Under the pieces are notes generated by a model. That model saw only the letters and a program-made list of their open reading frames with translations. It did not search any database and was not told the origin of the DNA. From Muricauda sp. MAR_2010_75 (GTDB taxonomy: Bacteria > Bacteroidota > Bacteroidia > Flavobacteriales > Flavobacteriaceae): a DNA stretch of 64,000 nucleotides. Made by a program: the position numbers and the translations under genes. Shown piece after piece: positions 1-8,387 of this stretch (positions are counted from its first letter, which is position 1; each line of letters starts with the position of its first letter). The stretch spans positions 3,454,501 to 3,518,500 of the forward strand of contig NZ_JQNJ01000001.1 in NCBI RefSeq assembly GCF_000745185.1, given 5' to 3'.

Positions 1-1
1 T

Positions 2-1168
2 TTATACACCTCGGGTTCCACTGGTCGACCTAAAGGAATGATGCATACCACGGCGGGATACATGGTCTATACGGCGTACACCTTTAAAAATGTGTTCCAA
101 TACCGTGAAGAAGATATTTATTGGTGTACTGCGGACATTGGCTGGATTACGGGTCACTCCTATATTGTGTATGGACCCTTGGCCAATGGGGCCACTACGG
201 TAATGTTTGAAGGTGTCCCTTCCTATCCAGATTTTGGTCGGTTTTGGGAGGTGGTGGAAAAACATAAGGTCACCCAGTTTTATACCGCGCCTACCGCTAT
301 TCGAGCTTTGGCGAAGGAGAATTTGGATTTTGTCACCAAATATGACCTTTCCAGCTTAAAAGTCTTGGGTACAGTCGGTGAGCCCATCAATGAAGAGGCA
401 TGGCACTGGTACAACGACCATGTGGGTGAGAAAAAATGCCCCATTGTGGATACGTGGTGGCAAACCGAAACAGGGGGTATTTTGATTTCACCCATTCCTT
501 TTTCAACCCCAACAAAGCCTACCTACGCTACCTTGCCCATGCCTGGGGTACAACCTGCGTTAATGGATGAAAATGGAAAAGAAATCAAAGGAAACCAGGT
601 AGATGGACGTTTGTGCATAAAATTCCCATGGCCTTCCATAGCCAGAACCATTTGGGGAGACCATCAACGTTACAAAGACACCTATTTTTCTGCTTTTGAA
701 GGCAAATATTTCACTGGGGATGGCGCTTTACGGGATGAAGTAGGCTATTACCGAATCACGGGAAGGGTAGATGATGTCATAATTGTTTCCGGACATAATT
801 TGGGTACTGCGCCGATTGAGGATGCCATCAATGAGCACCAGGCTGTAGCAGAATCCGCTATTGTTGGTTTCCCCCATGACGTAAAGGGAAATGCATTGTA
901 TGGCTATGTTATCTTAAAGGAAACTGGTGAGTCCCGAGATCGTGATAACCTCAAGAAAGAAATCAACCAAATGATTACGGATCATATCGGCCCTATTGCC
1001 AAATTGGATAAGATTCAATTTGTGCCTGGATTGCCCAAAACCCGAAGCGGAAAAATCATGCGCCGGATACTTCGTAAAATTGCATCCAAGGAAACCGATA
1101 ATTTGGGGGACATCTCAACATTGTTGAATCCAGAGGTAGTGGAACAGATAATAGAAGAGAGTTTGTAG
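2..1168 (+). CDS. acs: Acetyl-CoA synthetase, C-terminal part (5' end outside window)
   Basis: AMP-forming acetate-CoA ligase; cytosolic enzyme making acetyl-CoA from acetate, ATP and CoA. The visible 388 residues open with the AMP-binding P-loop [10 protein letters not shown] at residues 3-12, so about 260 N-terminal residues lie upstream of the window. Further signs are [10 protein letters not shown] (adenylate site), YFTGDGA and [13 protein letters not shown] (hinge region), and the C-terminal [11 protein letters not shown], whose Lys is the catalytic and regulatory acetylation site of the family. The reading frame is open from base 2, so the gene is cut by the window edge rather than truncated. 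A hairpin terminator follows about 30 bp downstream. Identity as Acs rather than another acyl-CoA synthetase is well supported by the WWQTETGG motif. Confidence 0.95.
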   Translation, partial: LYTSGSTGRPKGMMHTTAGYMVYTAYTFKNVFQYREEDIYWCTADIGWITGHSYIVYGPLANGATTVMFEGVPSYPDFGRFWEVVEKHKVTQFYTAPTAIRALAKENLDFVTKYDLSSLKVLGTVGEPINEEAWHWYNDHVGEKKCPIVDTWWQTETGGILISPIPFSTPTKPTYATLPMPGVQPALMDENGKEIKGNQVDGRLCIKFPWPSIARTIWGDHQRYKDTYFSAFEGKYFTGDGALRDEVGYYRITGRVDDVIIVSGHNLGTAPIEDAINEHQAVAESAIVGFPHDVKGNALYGYVILKETGESRDRDNLKKEINQMITDHIGPIAKLDKIQFVPGLPKTRSGKIMRRILRKIASKETDNLGDISTLLNPEVVEQIIEESL

Positions 1169-1197
1169 GCGCTTTCCTAAATCTTATAGCATATAAC

Positions 1198-1230
1198 AAA
1201 AAAAGACCATCATGTGATGGTCTTTTTTTT
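1198..1230 (+). terminator. Bidirectional rho-independent terminator
   Basis: A-run, then GACCATCA/TGATGGTC inverted repeat, then T-run. It is symmetrical, so it can end acs on the plus strand and the tRNA-Met transcript on the minus strand. Confidence 0.85.
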
Positions 1231-1232
1231 TG

Positions 1233-1306
1233 TAGCGAGAGAGGGACTTGAACCCTCGGCCTCCGGGTTATGAATCCGACGCTCTAACCAGCTGAGCTAC
1301 CTCGCC
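1233..1306 (-). tRNA. tRNA-Met (anticodon CAT)
   Basis: The reverse strand folds as a cloverleaf with acceptor GGCGAGG, D-arm GCTC/GAGC, anticodon loop TTCATAA and T-arm GAGGG-TTCAAGT-CCCTC. The anticodon is CAT. One A-C mismatch closes the anticodon stem and pair 1-72 is G-U. The D-arm and acceptor look like an elongator Met tRNA rather than an initiator, but CAT is also used by tRNA-Ile2 (lysidine-modified), which cannot be excluded by eye. CCA is not encoded. Confidence 0.9.
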
Positions 1307-1326
1307 AGAATTCGTTTTAGCGGGTG

Positions 1327-1358
1327 CAAATATAGAGTTTAATTTTTGCTGAATCAAA
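1327..1358 (-). promoter_or_regulatory. Bacteroidota promoter of tRNA-Met
   Basis: Reading the minus strand: TTTG, 20-nt spacer, TATATTTG, then CACCCGC. This fits the TTTG/TAnnTTTG consensus exactly and lies about 20 bp before the tRNA 5' end. The same layout precedes tRNA-His at 37167. Confidence 0.8.
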
Positions 1359-1444
1359 ATTCAGGATTAATTTATTATTTGATATTTATTTTTTTATCTT
1401 CCCAAATTATATCTATTGTTGAAAAGGATTAATTGCGCGCTATA

Positions 1445-1828
1445 ATGAGTGATAAGGTAAAATTTGAAATTGAATTTGTTATCCAAGCTTCCCCACAGTT
1501 GCTTTACCAATATATTTCCACACCATCCGGTCTATCTGAATGGTATGCCGATAATGTGAATTCCCGAAGTGAGATGTTCACATTTATCTGGGATGGGGCC
1601 GAGGAGCAGGCCAAGATGCTAAAAAGAAAAAGTGATGAGTTTGTAAAATTCACTTGGGTGGATAACGAGGATGATTCGTTTTTTGAAATGCGCATTATTG
1701 TGGATGAAATCACCAAGGATGTTTCCCTCTTCATTACCGATTTTGCAGATGAGGATGAAGTGGATGAGGCCAAAATGCTTTGGCAAAACCAAATTTCAGA
1801 CTTAAAACAAGTCTTGGGATCTACCTAA
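1445..1828 (+). CDS. START-like (SRPBCC fold) domain protein
   Basis: A 127-residue soluble protein made of one START/AHSA1-like helix-grip domain. It begins KVKFEIEFVIQASPQLLYQYIS and contains the typical PSGLSEWYADNV segment near residue 35. The family binds hydrophobic ligands or acts as Hsp90 co-chaperone-like modules; no specific ligand can be read here. ATG at 1445 is chosen over the in-frame TTG at 1433 because the conserved fold starts immediately after it. The acidic C-terminal half (DEDEVDEAKMLW) is typical of the flavobacterial orthologue usually placed beside the class IV aminotransferase, as here. Confidence 0.8.
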   Translation: MSDKVKFEIEFVIQASPQLLYQYISTPSGLSEWYADNVNSRSEMFTFIWDGAEEQAKMLKRKSDEFVKFTWVDNEDDSFFEMRIIVDEITKDVSLFITDFADEDEVDEAKMLWQNQISDLKQVLGST

Positions 1829-1856
1829 AGGGATTCTCAACTATACCGTATCTTTG

Positions 1857-1880
1857 ATCCCGATAAAAATCGGGATTTTT
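1857..1880 (+). terminator. Rho-independent terminator after the START-like gene
   Basis: ATCCCGAT-aaaa-ATCGGGAT followed by a T-run. The next gene's ATG (1882) begins one base after the T-run, an unusually tight arrangement. Confidence 0.7.
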
Positions 1881-1881
1881 T

Positions 1882-2730
1882 ATGATCAATTTTAATGGAT
1901 CGCTGTTTTCAGAAGATAAGGAAGTATTGACCCATGCCAATAGAGGGTTAAAATACGGGGATGCTCTTTTTGAAACGCTTCGGTGTGTAAACGGTACCCT
2001 CTTCTTTTGGGAAGACCATTACTTTAGATTGATGGCCTCCATGCGAATGCTTCGAATGGAGATTCCCATGGAGTTTACCTTGGAATTTTTGGAAGAAGAA
2101 ATCAAAAAAAACATTAGGGAGAATAACCTGGAGAACAGGGCTGCCCGGGTGCGACTCACTGTTTTTCGGAAGGAAGGAGGATTGTATTTGCCTGAAAGCA
2201 ATGACGTCTCCTATATTATTGAAACCAGTCTTTTGGATTCTCCTTTTTATATTATTGGGGAAAATGAATATGAAGTAGAGCTCTTTAAAGATTACTACGT
2301 AAATAAGGATTTGCTGTCCACTCTTAAGACTACCAATACAATTTTAAATGTGGTGGCCAGTGTCTATGCCAAGGAGAACAGGTATGCCAATTGCCTTCTG
2401 GTAAATACAGATAAACAGGTGGTGGAAGCCATCAACGGAAATCTTTTTTTGGTAAAGGGCAATACCATAAAGACGCCTCCCTTGGGTGATGGGTGTTTAA
2501 ATGGTATTATCCGAAAAAAATTGATGGAGATCATTGAGACAACTGAAGAGTTTCAGATGGTGGAAGAATCCATTTCGCCTTTTGAGTTGCAAAAGGCAGA
2601 TGAATTGTTCATTACCAATAGTATTGTGGGTATTCAGCCCATAAGCAAATACCGGAAAAAGGACTTTTCCAATACGGTTGCTAAAAAACTGGTGGGAAAA
2701 TTAAATGCAAAGGCCAGAATGGCCAGTTAG
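1882..2730 (+). CDS. Class IV aminotransferase (branched-chain aminotransferase / aminodeoxychorismate lyase family)
   Basis: PLP-dependent fold-type IV enzyme, 282 residues. Visible family motifs are GLKYGDALFETLR (residues 22-34), the PLP-binding Lys at about 149 in LKTTNTILN, and VVEAINGNLFLV near 181, the segment that contacts the cofactor. Members are branched-chain aminotransferase, D-amino acid aminotransferase or 4-amino-4-deoxychorismate lyase (PabC). The short length and single-copy flavobacterial context favour a PabC-like folate role, but substrate cannot be settled from sequence. The ATG sits right after a terminator-like hairpin. The 3' end overlaps convergent yqgE by 4 bp. Confidence 0.85.
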   Translation: MINFNGSLFSEDKEVLTHANRGLKYGDALFETLRCVNGTLFFWEDHYFRLMASMRMLRMEIPMEFTLEFLEEEIKKNIRENNLENRAARVRLTVFRKEGGLYLPESNDVSYIIETSLLDSPFYIIGENEYEVELFKDYYVNKDLLSTLKTTNTILNVVASVYAKENRYANCLLVNTDKQVVEAINGNLFLVKGNTIKTPPLGDGCLNGIIRKKLMEIIETTEEFQMVEESISPFELQKADELFITNSIVGIQPISKYRKKDFSNTVAKKLVGKLNAKARMAS

Positions 2731-3293
2731 TTGAGGGATGGGTTTTCAGGGGAGTTGGACCACAGTAGATAATCTCCGCCCAGTTCAACCATTTTTTCCT
2801 TCCAAAAGGCTATCGATGATTTCTCTATGATGCCACTTTCATATTCATTTTTGACCACGACCCATGATTTGGACAGCAGTTCCTGGTCCAACTGTTGGGA
2901 GCCCCAACCCGAGTAGCCCAAAAAGAATCGAATATCCTGTTCGGTGATTACCCCATTATTGATGAGCTCAACGGTTTTTTCAAAATTACCTCCCCAAAAT
3001 ATCCCATCGGAGATTTCAATGCTATCGTGGATCAAATCGGGAACCTTATGGATAAAGTATAGATTATCTTGCTCCACAGGACCGCCATTGAATACTTTGA
3101 ACGGGATGATAATCTCAGAAATAAGATCGCAAATGGTGTAGTCCAGGGGCTTATTGAGGATAAACCCAACAGATCCTTCATGGTTGTGCTCCGCGAGCAA
3201 CACCACAGACCTATTGAAGGAAACATCTCCGGTAAGTGAAGGTTCCGCAACAAGTAACTTACCTTTTTGAGGCTTATGGCTCACCATTTCCAT
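2727..3293 (-). CDS. YqgE/AlgH family protein
   Basis: 188-residue soluble protein of the YqgE/AlgH family (formerly DUF179). Family signatures are KGKLLVAEPSLTGDVSFNRSVVLLAEHN at residues 9-36, SVGFILNKPL near 42, FNGGPVEQDNLYFIH near 68, and FFLGYSGWGSQQLDQEL near 123. The biochemical function of the family is not established; AlgH was once linked to alginate regulation. It is transcribed away from HU and towards the aminotransferase. A 15-nt palindrome lies just upstream of the start and may be regulatory. Confidence 0.92.
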   Translation of the reverse strand: MEMVSHKPQKGKLLVAEPSLTGDVSFNRSVVLLAEHNHEGSVGFILNKPLDYTICDLISEIIIPFKVFNGGPVEQDNLYFIHKVPDLIHDSIEISDGIFWGGNFEKTVELINNGVITEQDIRFFLGYSGWGSQQLDQELLSKSWVVVKNEYESGIIEKSSIAFWKEKMVELGGDYLLWSNSPENPSLN

Positions 3294-3313
3294 AGAATTA
3301 GCACTTCAAATTG

Positions 3314-3328
3314 TTGTATAATATACAA
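3314..3328 (-). promoter_or_regulatory. Palindrome upstream of yqgE
   Basis: TTGTATA-A-TATACAA, a perfect odd palindrome 20 bp before the yqgE ATG, in its promoter region. Operator function is a guess. Confidence 0.3.
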
Positions 3329-3364
3329 TTTTTCCAAAAAAACTAAAATGCCCTCTAAAATAAA

Positions 3365-3392
3365 AAAGCACTTCTTTGCAAAGAAGTGCTTT
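3365..3392 (-). terminator. Terminator of the HU gene
   Basis: A 28-bp perfect palindrome (arm AAAGCACTTCTTTG) flanked on the minus-strand 3' side by a T-rich run, 25 bp after the HU stop. Confidence 0.85.
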
Positions 3393-3416
3393 ACTTATAT
3401 TATAAAAAACAATTGA

Positions 3417-3689
3417 TTAGTTTACCGCACCGCTCAATTCTGCTCCTGCTTTGAACTTTACTACGTTCTTAGCTGCAATTTGAATGGTCTGTCCAGTCTG
3501 TGGATTTCTACCTTCTCTGGCGCTTCTTTTGGAAACTGACCAAGAACCAAAACCAACTAGAGAAACTCTGTTCCCTTTTTTAAGTGATCCCTCTACATTT
3601 CCCAAGAAAGATTCCAATGCCTTTTTGGCTGCTGCCTTAGTGATGCCAGCATCAGCTGCCATAGCATCGATTAATTCTGTTTTGTTCAT
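3417..3689 (-). CDS. HU family DNA-binding protein
   Basis: 90-residue histone-like nucleoid protein that binds and bends DNA as a dimer. It starts MNKTELIDAMAADAGITKAAAKKAL and has the HU/IHF signature GFGSWSVSKRSAREGRNPQTGQTI around residues 46-69, including the intercalating Pro in RNPQTG. Length is standard for HU. It is a single-gene transcript with its own promoter (3734-3763) and a strong terminator. Confidence 0.96.
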   Translation of the reverse strand: MNKTELIDAMAADAGITKAAAKKALESFLGNVEGSLKKGNRVSLVGFGSWSVSKRSAREGRNPQTGQTIQIAAKNVVKFKAGAELSGAVN

Positions 3690-3733
3690 AATGGAATTAA
3701 ATTAATTGTTGTTAAAATAATTTTAATGCTGAA

Positions 3734-3763
3734 CAAATTTATATGGATTTGCTATTAACGCAA
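3734..3763 (-). promoter_or_regulatory. Promoter of the HU gene
   Basis: On the minus strand TTG (3763-3761), 19-nt spacer, TAAATTTG (3741-3734), matching the Bacteroidota consensus; 45 bp upstream of the HU ATG. Confidence 0.7.
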
Positions 3764-3866
3764 GTAAAACCTAGGGAAATAGGGGTTTTTGTTAATAACT
3801 TGAAACGTTTGTTGATAAAGTCGGAAAAAAATGACAACTTTTTGCCAGCCCAATCATAGCAAGGGG

Positions 3867-4832
3867 TTAGCAAAGGTGTGCATTTTTATCAAGGTCAAGA
3901 CCATTTAACACCGCTTTGGTTTCCATTTTTCGTTTGCCTGGTAACTGTATTTCCAACAAATGTAGATAACCATCGGCTACCCCCACTTTGAGTGTTTTTT
4001 TATCAGCAATCAGTTTTCCAATTTCATCATTATGTTGAGCCGGTTCTTTATGGGTTGCATAGATTTTGATAGGGTCCTTATCACCATGGTTTACCAAAAA
4101 GGCCCAAGCGCCAGGGTAGGGACTCAACCCCCTAATATGGTTATGGATGGCATCCAATGATTTATTCCAATCTATTTTACAAGTGTCTTTATGAATCTTC
4201 GGTGCTGGTTTTAAATCATCAAAATGCTTTTGCGGGGTGCTGGCAACTTTACCCGAAGCAATTTGGTTGCAGGTTTCCACCACAAGTTCACCGCCAAGTT
4301 TCATCAAACGGTCATGCAAAGTTCCCACATTGTCTTCTTGTGTTATTTTTTCGATCTTTTGAAGAATGATACCTCCGGTATCTATTTTCTCATCAATAAA
4401 AAAGGTGGTCACCCCCGTTTCCGTTTCGCCGTTGATGATGGCCCAATTAATTGGTGCCGCGCCACGATACTGGGGAAGAAGGGAAGCATGCAGATTAAAA
4501 GTGCCATGTTCCGGCATCTGCCATACCACTTTGGGCAACATCCGGAAAGCTACCACTACCTGCAAATTGGCCTTAAGGCTTCTGAGTTCTTCTAAAAAAG
4601 CTTCATCCTTGAGGTTGGTGGGCTGCAGCACTTTTAAATGATGTTGAACAGCAAATTGTTTTACGGCGGATTCTTGTACTTTACGACCCCTACCAGCAGG
4701 TCTGTCTGGGGCTGTGATCACTCCTACAACATCAAAACCTGATTCCACGATGGCCTTCAAGCTTGCCACCGCAAAATCCGGGGTGCCCATAAATACGATT
4801 CGCAAGGGGTTATTTTCTAAGGGTGTATTCAT
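3867..4832 (-). CDS. fmt: Methionyl-tRNA formyltransferase
   Basis: Formylates initiator Met-tRNA using 10-formyl-tetrahydrofolate; 321 residues, the normal length. The N-terminal hydrolase fold begins RIVFMGTPDFAVASL (residues 11-25). The folate/catalytic signature HASLLPQYRGAAPINWAII is near residue 111, with DTGGIILQ near 150. The C-terminal OB-fold region contains GLSPYPGAWAF. The start at 4832 overlaps the end of recQ by 23 bp, so translation is probably coupled. It is the last gene of the ATPase-recQ-fmt operon. Confidence 0.96.
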   Translation of the reverse strand: MNTPLENNPLRIVFMGTPDFAVASLKAIVESGFDVVGVITAPDRPAGRGRKVQESAVKQFAVQHHLKVLQPTNLKDEAFLEELRSLKANLQVVVAFRMLPKVVWQMPEHGTFNLHASLLPQYRGAAPINWAIINGETETGVTTFFIDEKIDTGGIILQKIEKITQEDNVGTLHDRLMKLGGELVVETCNQIASGKVASTPQKHFDDLKPAPKIHKDTCKIDWNKSLDAIHNHIRGLSPYPGAWAFLVNHGDKDPIKIYATHKEPAQHNDEIGKLIADKKTLKVGVADGYLHLLEIQLPGKRKMETKAVLNGLDLDKNAHLC

Positions 4833-6705
4833 TGATTTCGTTTAATTCAACTACTTCATCCTCAAGTAGTTGTTGCAAGACTTTTAAAAGAGTCTTTTCA
4901 TCCGCTCCGGTTGCTTTTTCCAGTTTTCTGGAGGTGCTTGGGGCGATTTTTAAAAGACCTATTACGCGTTCTTCCAGTTTTATGGGAGATGCTTGCTTTT
5001 CCTTTTTGGTGCAAATATCGCATGTACCACATTTTTCCGCTTTGTTTTCACCAAAATATTTCAACAAATAGACACTTCGGCAGACCTTTTTGTTTTTGAT
5101 GTACCCCAGCATGGCGGCCATATTGTTTTGCTTTACCTGATTGAAATCTTGTACTTTTTTGGCAAACGGATTGATGGTATGGTCGTCTTCACGGGGAACC
5201 AAAAAGGTGATTTCCAAGTCACTGGTAGTGTTTTTGTATTCCGCAATGCCATCTTTTTGAAGCTGTTTCAATATTTTTTTGAGAGATTTTTCACTTTCCC
5301 CCGTTTTCTTTGAAAGCAGATTAAGGTTGATTTTGGTCTCGTACTCCGTAATTCCGCCATAGGTACGTAATATGGTCTGAATACTGGAAGCTGTTTTTCG
5401 GTTTTTGTCCAGATACGCAAAAATTTCAGCCTTGGAAGCCACAAATTGCAGGGTGGTCTTTTCCTGAAAATTCTCAGACAGCAAAATAATCGAGTTTTGA
5501 TCCAAAATACGCAATGCATTAAAGGTCATGTTTGGGTTGAATTCATACCGCTTACAAAAGGCATTGAACTTGAAGGCCATAGGCTCCAATACAGATTCAC
5601 CATAGGAAATCTGAAAAAAGTTGTTCAGTTTGGAATATACTTTTTTAATGAAGGCGATATCGGGCAAGGAAGACAGAAACTGTTGTTTGGCCCGTTCTTC
5701 ATCCTCCTTGGTGGTAATGATAATGGCAGTTGATGGTTTACCATCCCTACCAGCCCTTCCAGCTTCTTGAAAATAGCTTTCCAGACTATCGGGAATTTGA
5801 TAATGGACCACCAAACGAACATCAGGTTTGTCCACACCCATCCCAAAGGCATTTGTGGCCACCATTATAGTTACCTTTCCTGTCAACCAATCCTTAAGTT
5901 TTTCCTCTTTTTCAGATTTTGAAATCCCTCCATGGAAAAAGGAAGCCTTAAAACCGTTCTTGTTTAAAAATTCTGAAAGGGAAACAGACATCTTCCGGGA
6001 ACGTACATACACAATGGAACTGCCGGGAATCTTGCCCATATATTTCTTGAGTTGATACAGCTTATCCTGTGTCCGTTTTACCTTGAAAACAATATTAGAT
6101 CGGGAAAACGAATCCTTGAAAATTTCTACCTCTTTCAATTTTAGGTTTTCAACGATGTCATCCACAACTTTAGGAGTCGCTGTGGCCGTTAGTGCAATCA
6201 TGGGCGTGTTGGGGATGAGCTCCTTGAGAACGGAACATTCCAAATAAGCAGGCCTAAAATCATTGCCCCATTGCGAAATGCAGTGGGCCTCATCAATGGC
6301 AATGAGGTTTACATCCATTTCTTGAATACGCTCTTGGATCAAGGATTGCTGCAACCGCTCTGGAGAGAGATAAAGAAACTTGTAATTTCCATAAAGACAG
6401 TTGTCCAAAAGATCATTGAGTTCTGTAAAGGGGATGCCACCGGTAAGTGCAATGGCCTTTATGCCCCGGGCCTTTAGCTGGTTCACCTGGTCCTGTATCA
6501 ACGCCACTAAGGGGGAAACCACAATGCAAAGCCCTTCCTTGGAAAGTGCCGGAACCTGATAGCAAATGGATTTTCCACCTCCGGTGGGCATCAAGGCCAG
6601 GACATCTTTTCCAGAAAGTACAGTATTGATGATGGTTTCCTGGGATCCCCTAAAATCATCATGACCCCAGAATTCCTTTAAAATAGCTTTGGTTTCTTTC
6701 CGCAC
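4810..6705 (-). CDS. recQ: ATP-dependent DNA helicase RecQ
   Basis: 3'-5' superfamily 2 helicase, 631 residues, acting in recombination and replication-fork repair. Motifs in order: motif 0 FRGSQETII (residues 18-26), Walker A MPTGGGKS (39-46), DEAH box AIDEAHCISQWG (about 136-147), motif III ALTATATP, and motif VI QEAGRAGRDG near 318. The RQC zinc site CRSVYLLKYFGENKAEKC-x2-C-x2-C lies near 550, followed by a winged helix. No HRDC domain follows, as in many Bacteroidota RecQ proteins. It overlaps the upstream ATPase gene by one base and fmt by 23 bp, forming a tight operon. Confidence 0.96.
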   Translation of the reverse strand: MRKETKAILKEFWGHDDFRGSQETIINTVLSGKDVLALMPTGGGKSICYQVPALSKEGLCIVVSPLVALIQDQVNQLKARGIKAIALTGGIPFTELNDLLDNCLYGNYKFLYLSPERLQQSLIQERIQEMDVNLIAIDEAHCISQWGNDFRPAYLECSVLKELIPNTPMIALTATATPKVVDDIVENLKLKEVEIFKDSFSRSNIVFKVKRTQDKLYQLKKYMGKIPGSSIVYVRSRKMSVSLSEFLNKNGFKASFFHGGISKSEKEEKLKDWLTGKVTIMVATNAFGMGVDKPDVRLVVHYQIPDSLESYFQEAGRAGRDGKPSTAIIITTKEDEERAKQQFLSSLPDIAFIKKVYSKLNNFFQISYGESVLEPMAFKFNAFCKRYEFNPNMTFNALRILDQNSIILLSENFQEKTTLQFVASKAEIFAYLDKNRKTASSIQTILRTYGGITEYETKINLNLLSKKTGESEKSLKKILKQLQKDGIAEYKNTTSDLEITFLVPREDDHTINPFAKKVQDFNQVKQNNMAAMLGYIKNKKVCRSVYLLKYFGENKAEKCGTCDICTKKEKQASPIKLEERVIGLLKIAPSTSRKLEKATGADEKTLLKVLQQLLEDEVVELNEINEYTLRK

Positions 6706-7268
6706 TAAGGTTGATTAAGGGTTTCCAAAATAAAGTCAATCCGTTTTTGGATTACATCTTTTGGCACTGAGATGGGGTGGTAGCCAAATTGGGTATAGGT
6801 GTTCATCAAGGCATGATGTATGCGCTCTGCCTCCTCATAGGTTTCAAATCGCTCACCATCAGAAATATAAATTTCCTCCCATGGAGGTACTATGAACACC
6901 GTATCGTATCGGTGGTTTATACAAGTGTTGATGAATTCTTTTCCGTATGTCTGCCCAAAAAAATCCATATAGGCAAGTACATCGGGAATGCCACGGTCAA
7001 AAAAACTTATGGAGACCTTAGTGCCCAATGATTCTTTGTAATGTTGGGCCCTGCCATAAAGCAAATCCTTGTTGAACTGCATGGCATCGTCAACAAAGAC
7101 CAGGGGATTGGACACAAAAACACTGGAGCCTCCTTCCTGTTTGGCCTTTGAGGTCATGTCTCGGATAATTTCATGGAAACAATGAAAGCCCAAGCTCTCC
7201 AATCCTTTTACAATGGAAGTCTTCCCGGTTCCCGGAGCCCCTGTAATAACCACTTTGTTCTTACTCAA
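6705..7268 (-). CDS. AAA family ATPase (P-loop NTPase, NadR/AAA_28-like)
   Basis: Small P-loop NTPase of about 187 residues. The Walker A motif GAPGTGKTS is near residue 9, a Walker B-like FFDRGIPDVLAYMDF is near 100, and FIVPPWEEIY follows. The fold resembles the AAA_28 / NadR ribosylnicotinamide-kinase-like group; substrate unknown. No ATG precedes the P-loop; the likely starts are TTG at 7268 (LSKNKVVITG) or TTG at 7274. A longer in-frame extension to 7403 would run into the divergent DUF493 gene and is rejected. It overlaps the recQ start by one base and heads this operon. Confidence 0.8.
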   Translation of the reverse strand: MSKNKVVITGAPGTGKTSIVKGLESLGFHCFHEIIRDMTSKAKQEGGSSVFVSNPLVFVDDAMQFNKDLLYGRAQHYKESLGTKVSISFFDRGIPDVLAYMDFFGQTYGKEFINTCINHRYDTVFIVPPWEEIYISDGERFETYEEAERIHHALMNTYTQFGYHPISVPKDVIQKRIDFILETLNQP

Positions 7269-7355
7269 GCACAATAATTTAACACTACAAAGTAATGAAA
7301 TAGCCCCAAAGAAAAAAAATTGCAGGTTAAGCCATATATTTGTAAAAAAATAGGC

Positions 7356-7643
7356 ATGGCGAAGGAGAACACAGATGAGTTTTATGAAAGGCTCAAGGAA
7401 CAACTGTTGGAAAACACCAGTTGGCCTTCAACCTATCTTTATAAGTTCATTGTGCCCACTGATGAGGAGCGAATAGCACAAATCCACGATATTTTTGATA
7501 ATACAGGCGCGGTCATTGAATCCAAAAAATCCAAAAAAGGAACCTATACCAGCCTTTCCATTACGGTTCACCTAAATAATCCTGATGAGGTGATCATAAA
7601 ATACAAGGAAGTTGCCGTTGTGGAAGGGGTAATTTCCCTTTAA
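7356..7643 (+). CDS. DUF493 family protein
   Basis: 95-residue cytosolic protein of the DUF493 (YbeD-like) family, a small ferredoxin-like alpha/beta fold of unknown function. Typical sequence is TSWPSTYLYKFIVPTDEERIAQIHDIF followed by KKSKKGTYTSLSITVHLNNPDEVI. ATG at 7356 (MAKENTDEFYERL) is preferred over an upstream in-frame codon because homologues begin here. A TATATTTG -7-like element lies at 7335-7342, only about 14 bp upstream, so the leader would be very short. It is divergent from the ATPase-recQ-fmt operon and followed by DUF4290 and murA. Confidence 0.88.
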   Translation: MAKENTDEFYERLKEQLLENTSWPSTYLYKFIVPTDEERIAQIHDIFDNTGAVIESKKSKKGTYTSLSITVHLNNPDEVIIKYKEVAVVEGVISL

Positions 7644-7727
7644 TCCTGCAGATTGCCATAATTTTATTATTTTGCAGACGTTATCGGATAGACTTCCCGC
7701 TAATTTAATTTCATTAAACATTTTAAT

Positions 7728-8372
7728 TTGAATACAGTAGAGAATTTAGAATACAATACAGAACGTTCGCAACTCATTATTCCCGAATATGGCCGCCATT
7801 TCCAAAAAATGGTGGATCATGCTGTTTCCATTGCGGACAGGGATGAGCGCAATAAGGTGGCGCAAGCCATTATCAGTGTAATGGGAAATCTTCAACCGCA
7901 CTTGAGGGACGTTCCTGATTTTCAACATAAACTATGGGACCAATTGTTTATCATGTCCGATTTTAAACTGGATGTGGACTCTCCTTTTCCCATTACGTCA
8001 CAAGAAGTACTGCAACAACGTCCTGAGCCACTGGAATATCCGCAGAACCACCCTAAATACCGATTTTATGGGAATAATATCAAGCGTATGATCGACGTGG
8101 CCATCAAATGGGAAAAAGGTGATATGCGCTCCGGCTTGGAATATGCCATTGCCAACCACATGAAGAAATGTTACCTAAATTGGAACAAGGACTCTGTTGA
8201 AGACTCGGTTATTTTTGGACATTTAAAAGAGTTGAGCAACGGCGAAATTGATTTGGCCGATGACGGAGAGAACTTAACGGAGAGCGGGCAGTTCCTCAAA
8301 AACAGACAATCCAAGACCAACCGCAGCAACAATGGCCAAAAAGGAAAGCGCGGCAGAAAAAAAAGGTATTAA
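7728..8372 (+). CDS. DUF4290 domain-containing protein
   Basis: 214-residue Bacteroidota-specific protein (DUF4290). The N-terminus NLEYNTERSQLIIPEYGRHFQKMV is the family hallmark, and the C-terminal tail is basic and low-complexity (NRQSKTNRSNNGQKGKRGRKKRY), suggesting nucleic-acid or ribosome contact, though function is unknown. The start is TTG at 7728; no ATG occurs before the conserved block. It lies 15 bp upstream of murA, a neighbour pairing commonly kept in flavobacteria, so the two are probably co-transcribed. Confidence 0.88.
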   Translation: MNTVENLEYNTERSQLIIPEYGRHFQKMVDHAVSIADRDERNKVAQAIISVMGNLQPHLRDVPDFQHKLWDQLFIMSDFKLDVDSPFPITSQEVLQQRPEPLEYPQNHPKYRFYGNNIKRMIDVAIKWEKGDMRSGLEYAIANHMKKCYLNWNKDSVEDSVIFGHLKELSNGEIDLADDGENLTESGQFLKNRQSKTNRSNNGQKGKRGRKKRY

Positions 8373-8387
8373 ATTCCAGAGCGATCC

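Noticed and set aside
7269..7403. N-terminal extension of the small ATPase
   Set aside because: It is in frame but hydrophobic and unlike the family, overlaps the divergent DUF493 start region, and the P-loop domain begins right after the TTG at 7268.
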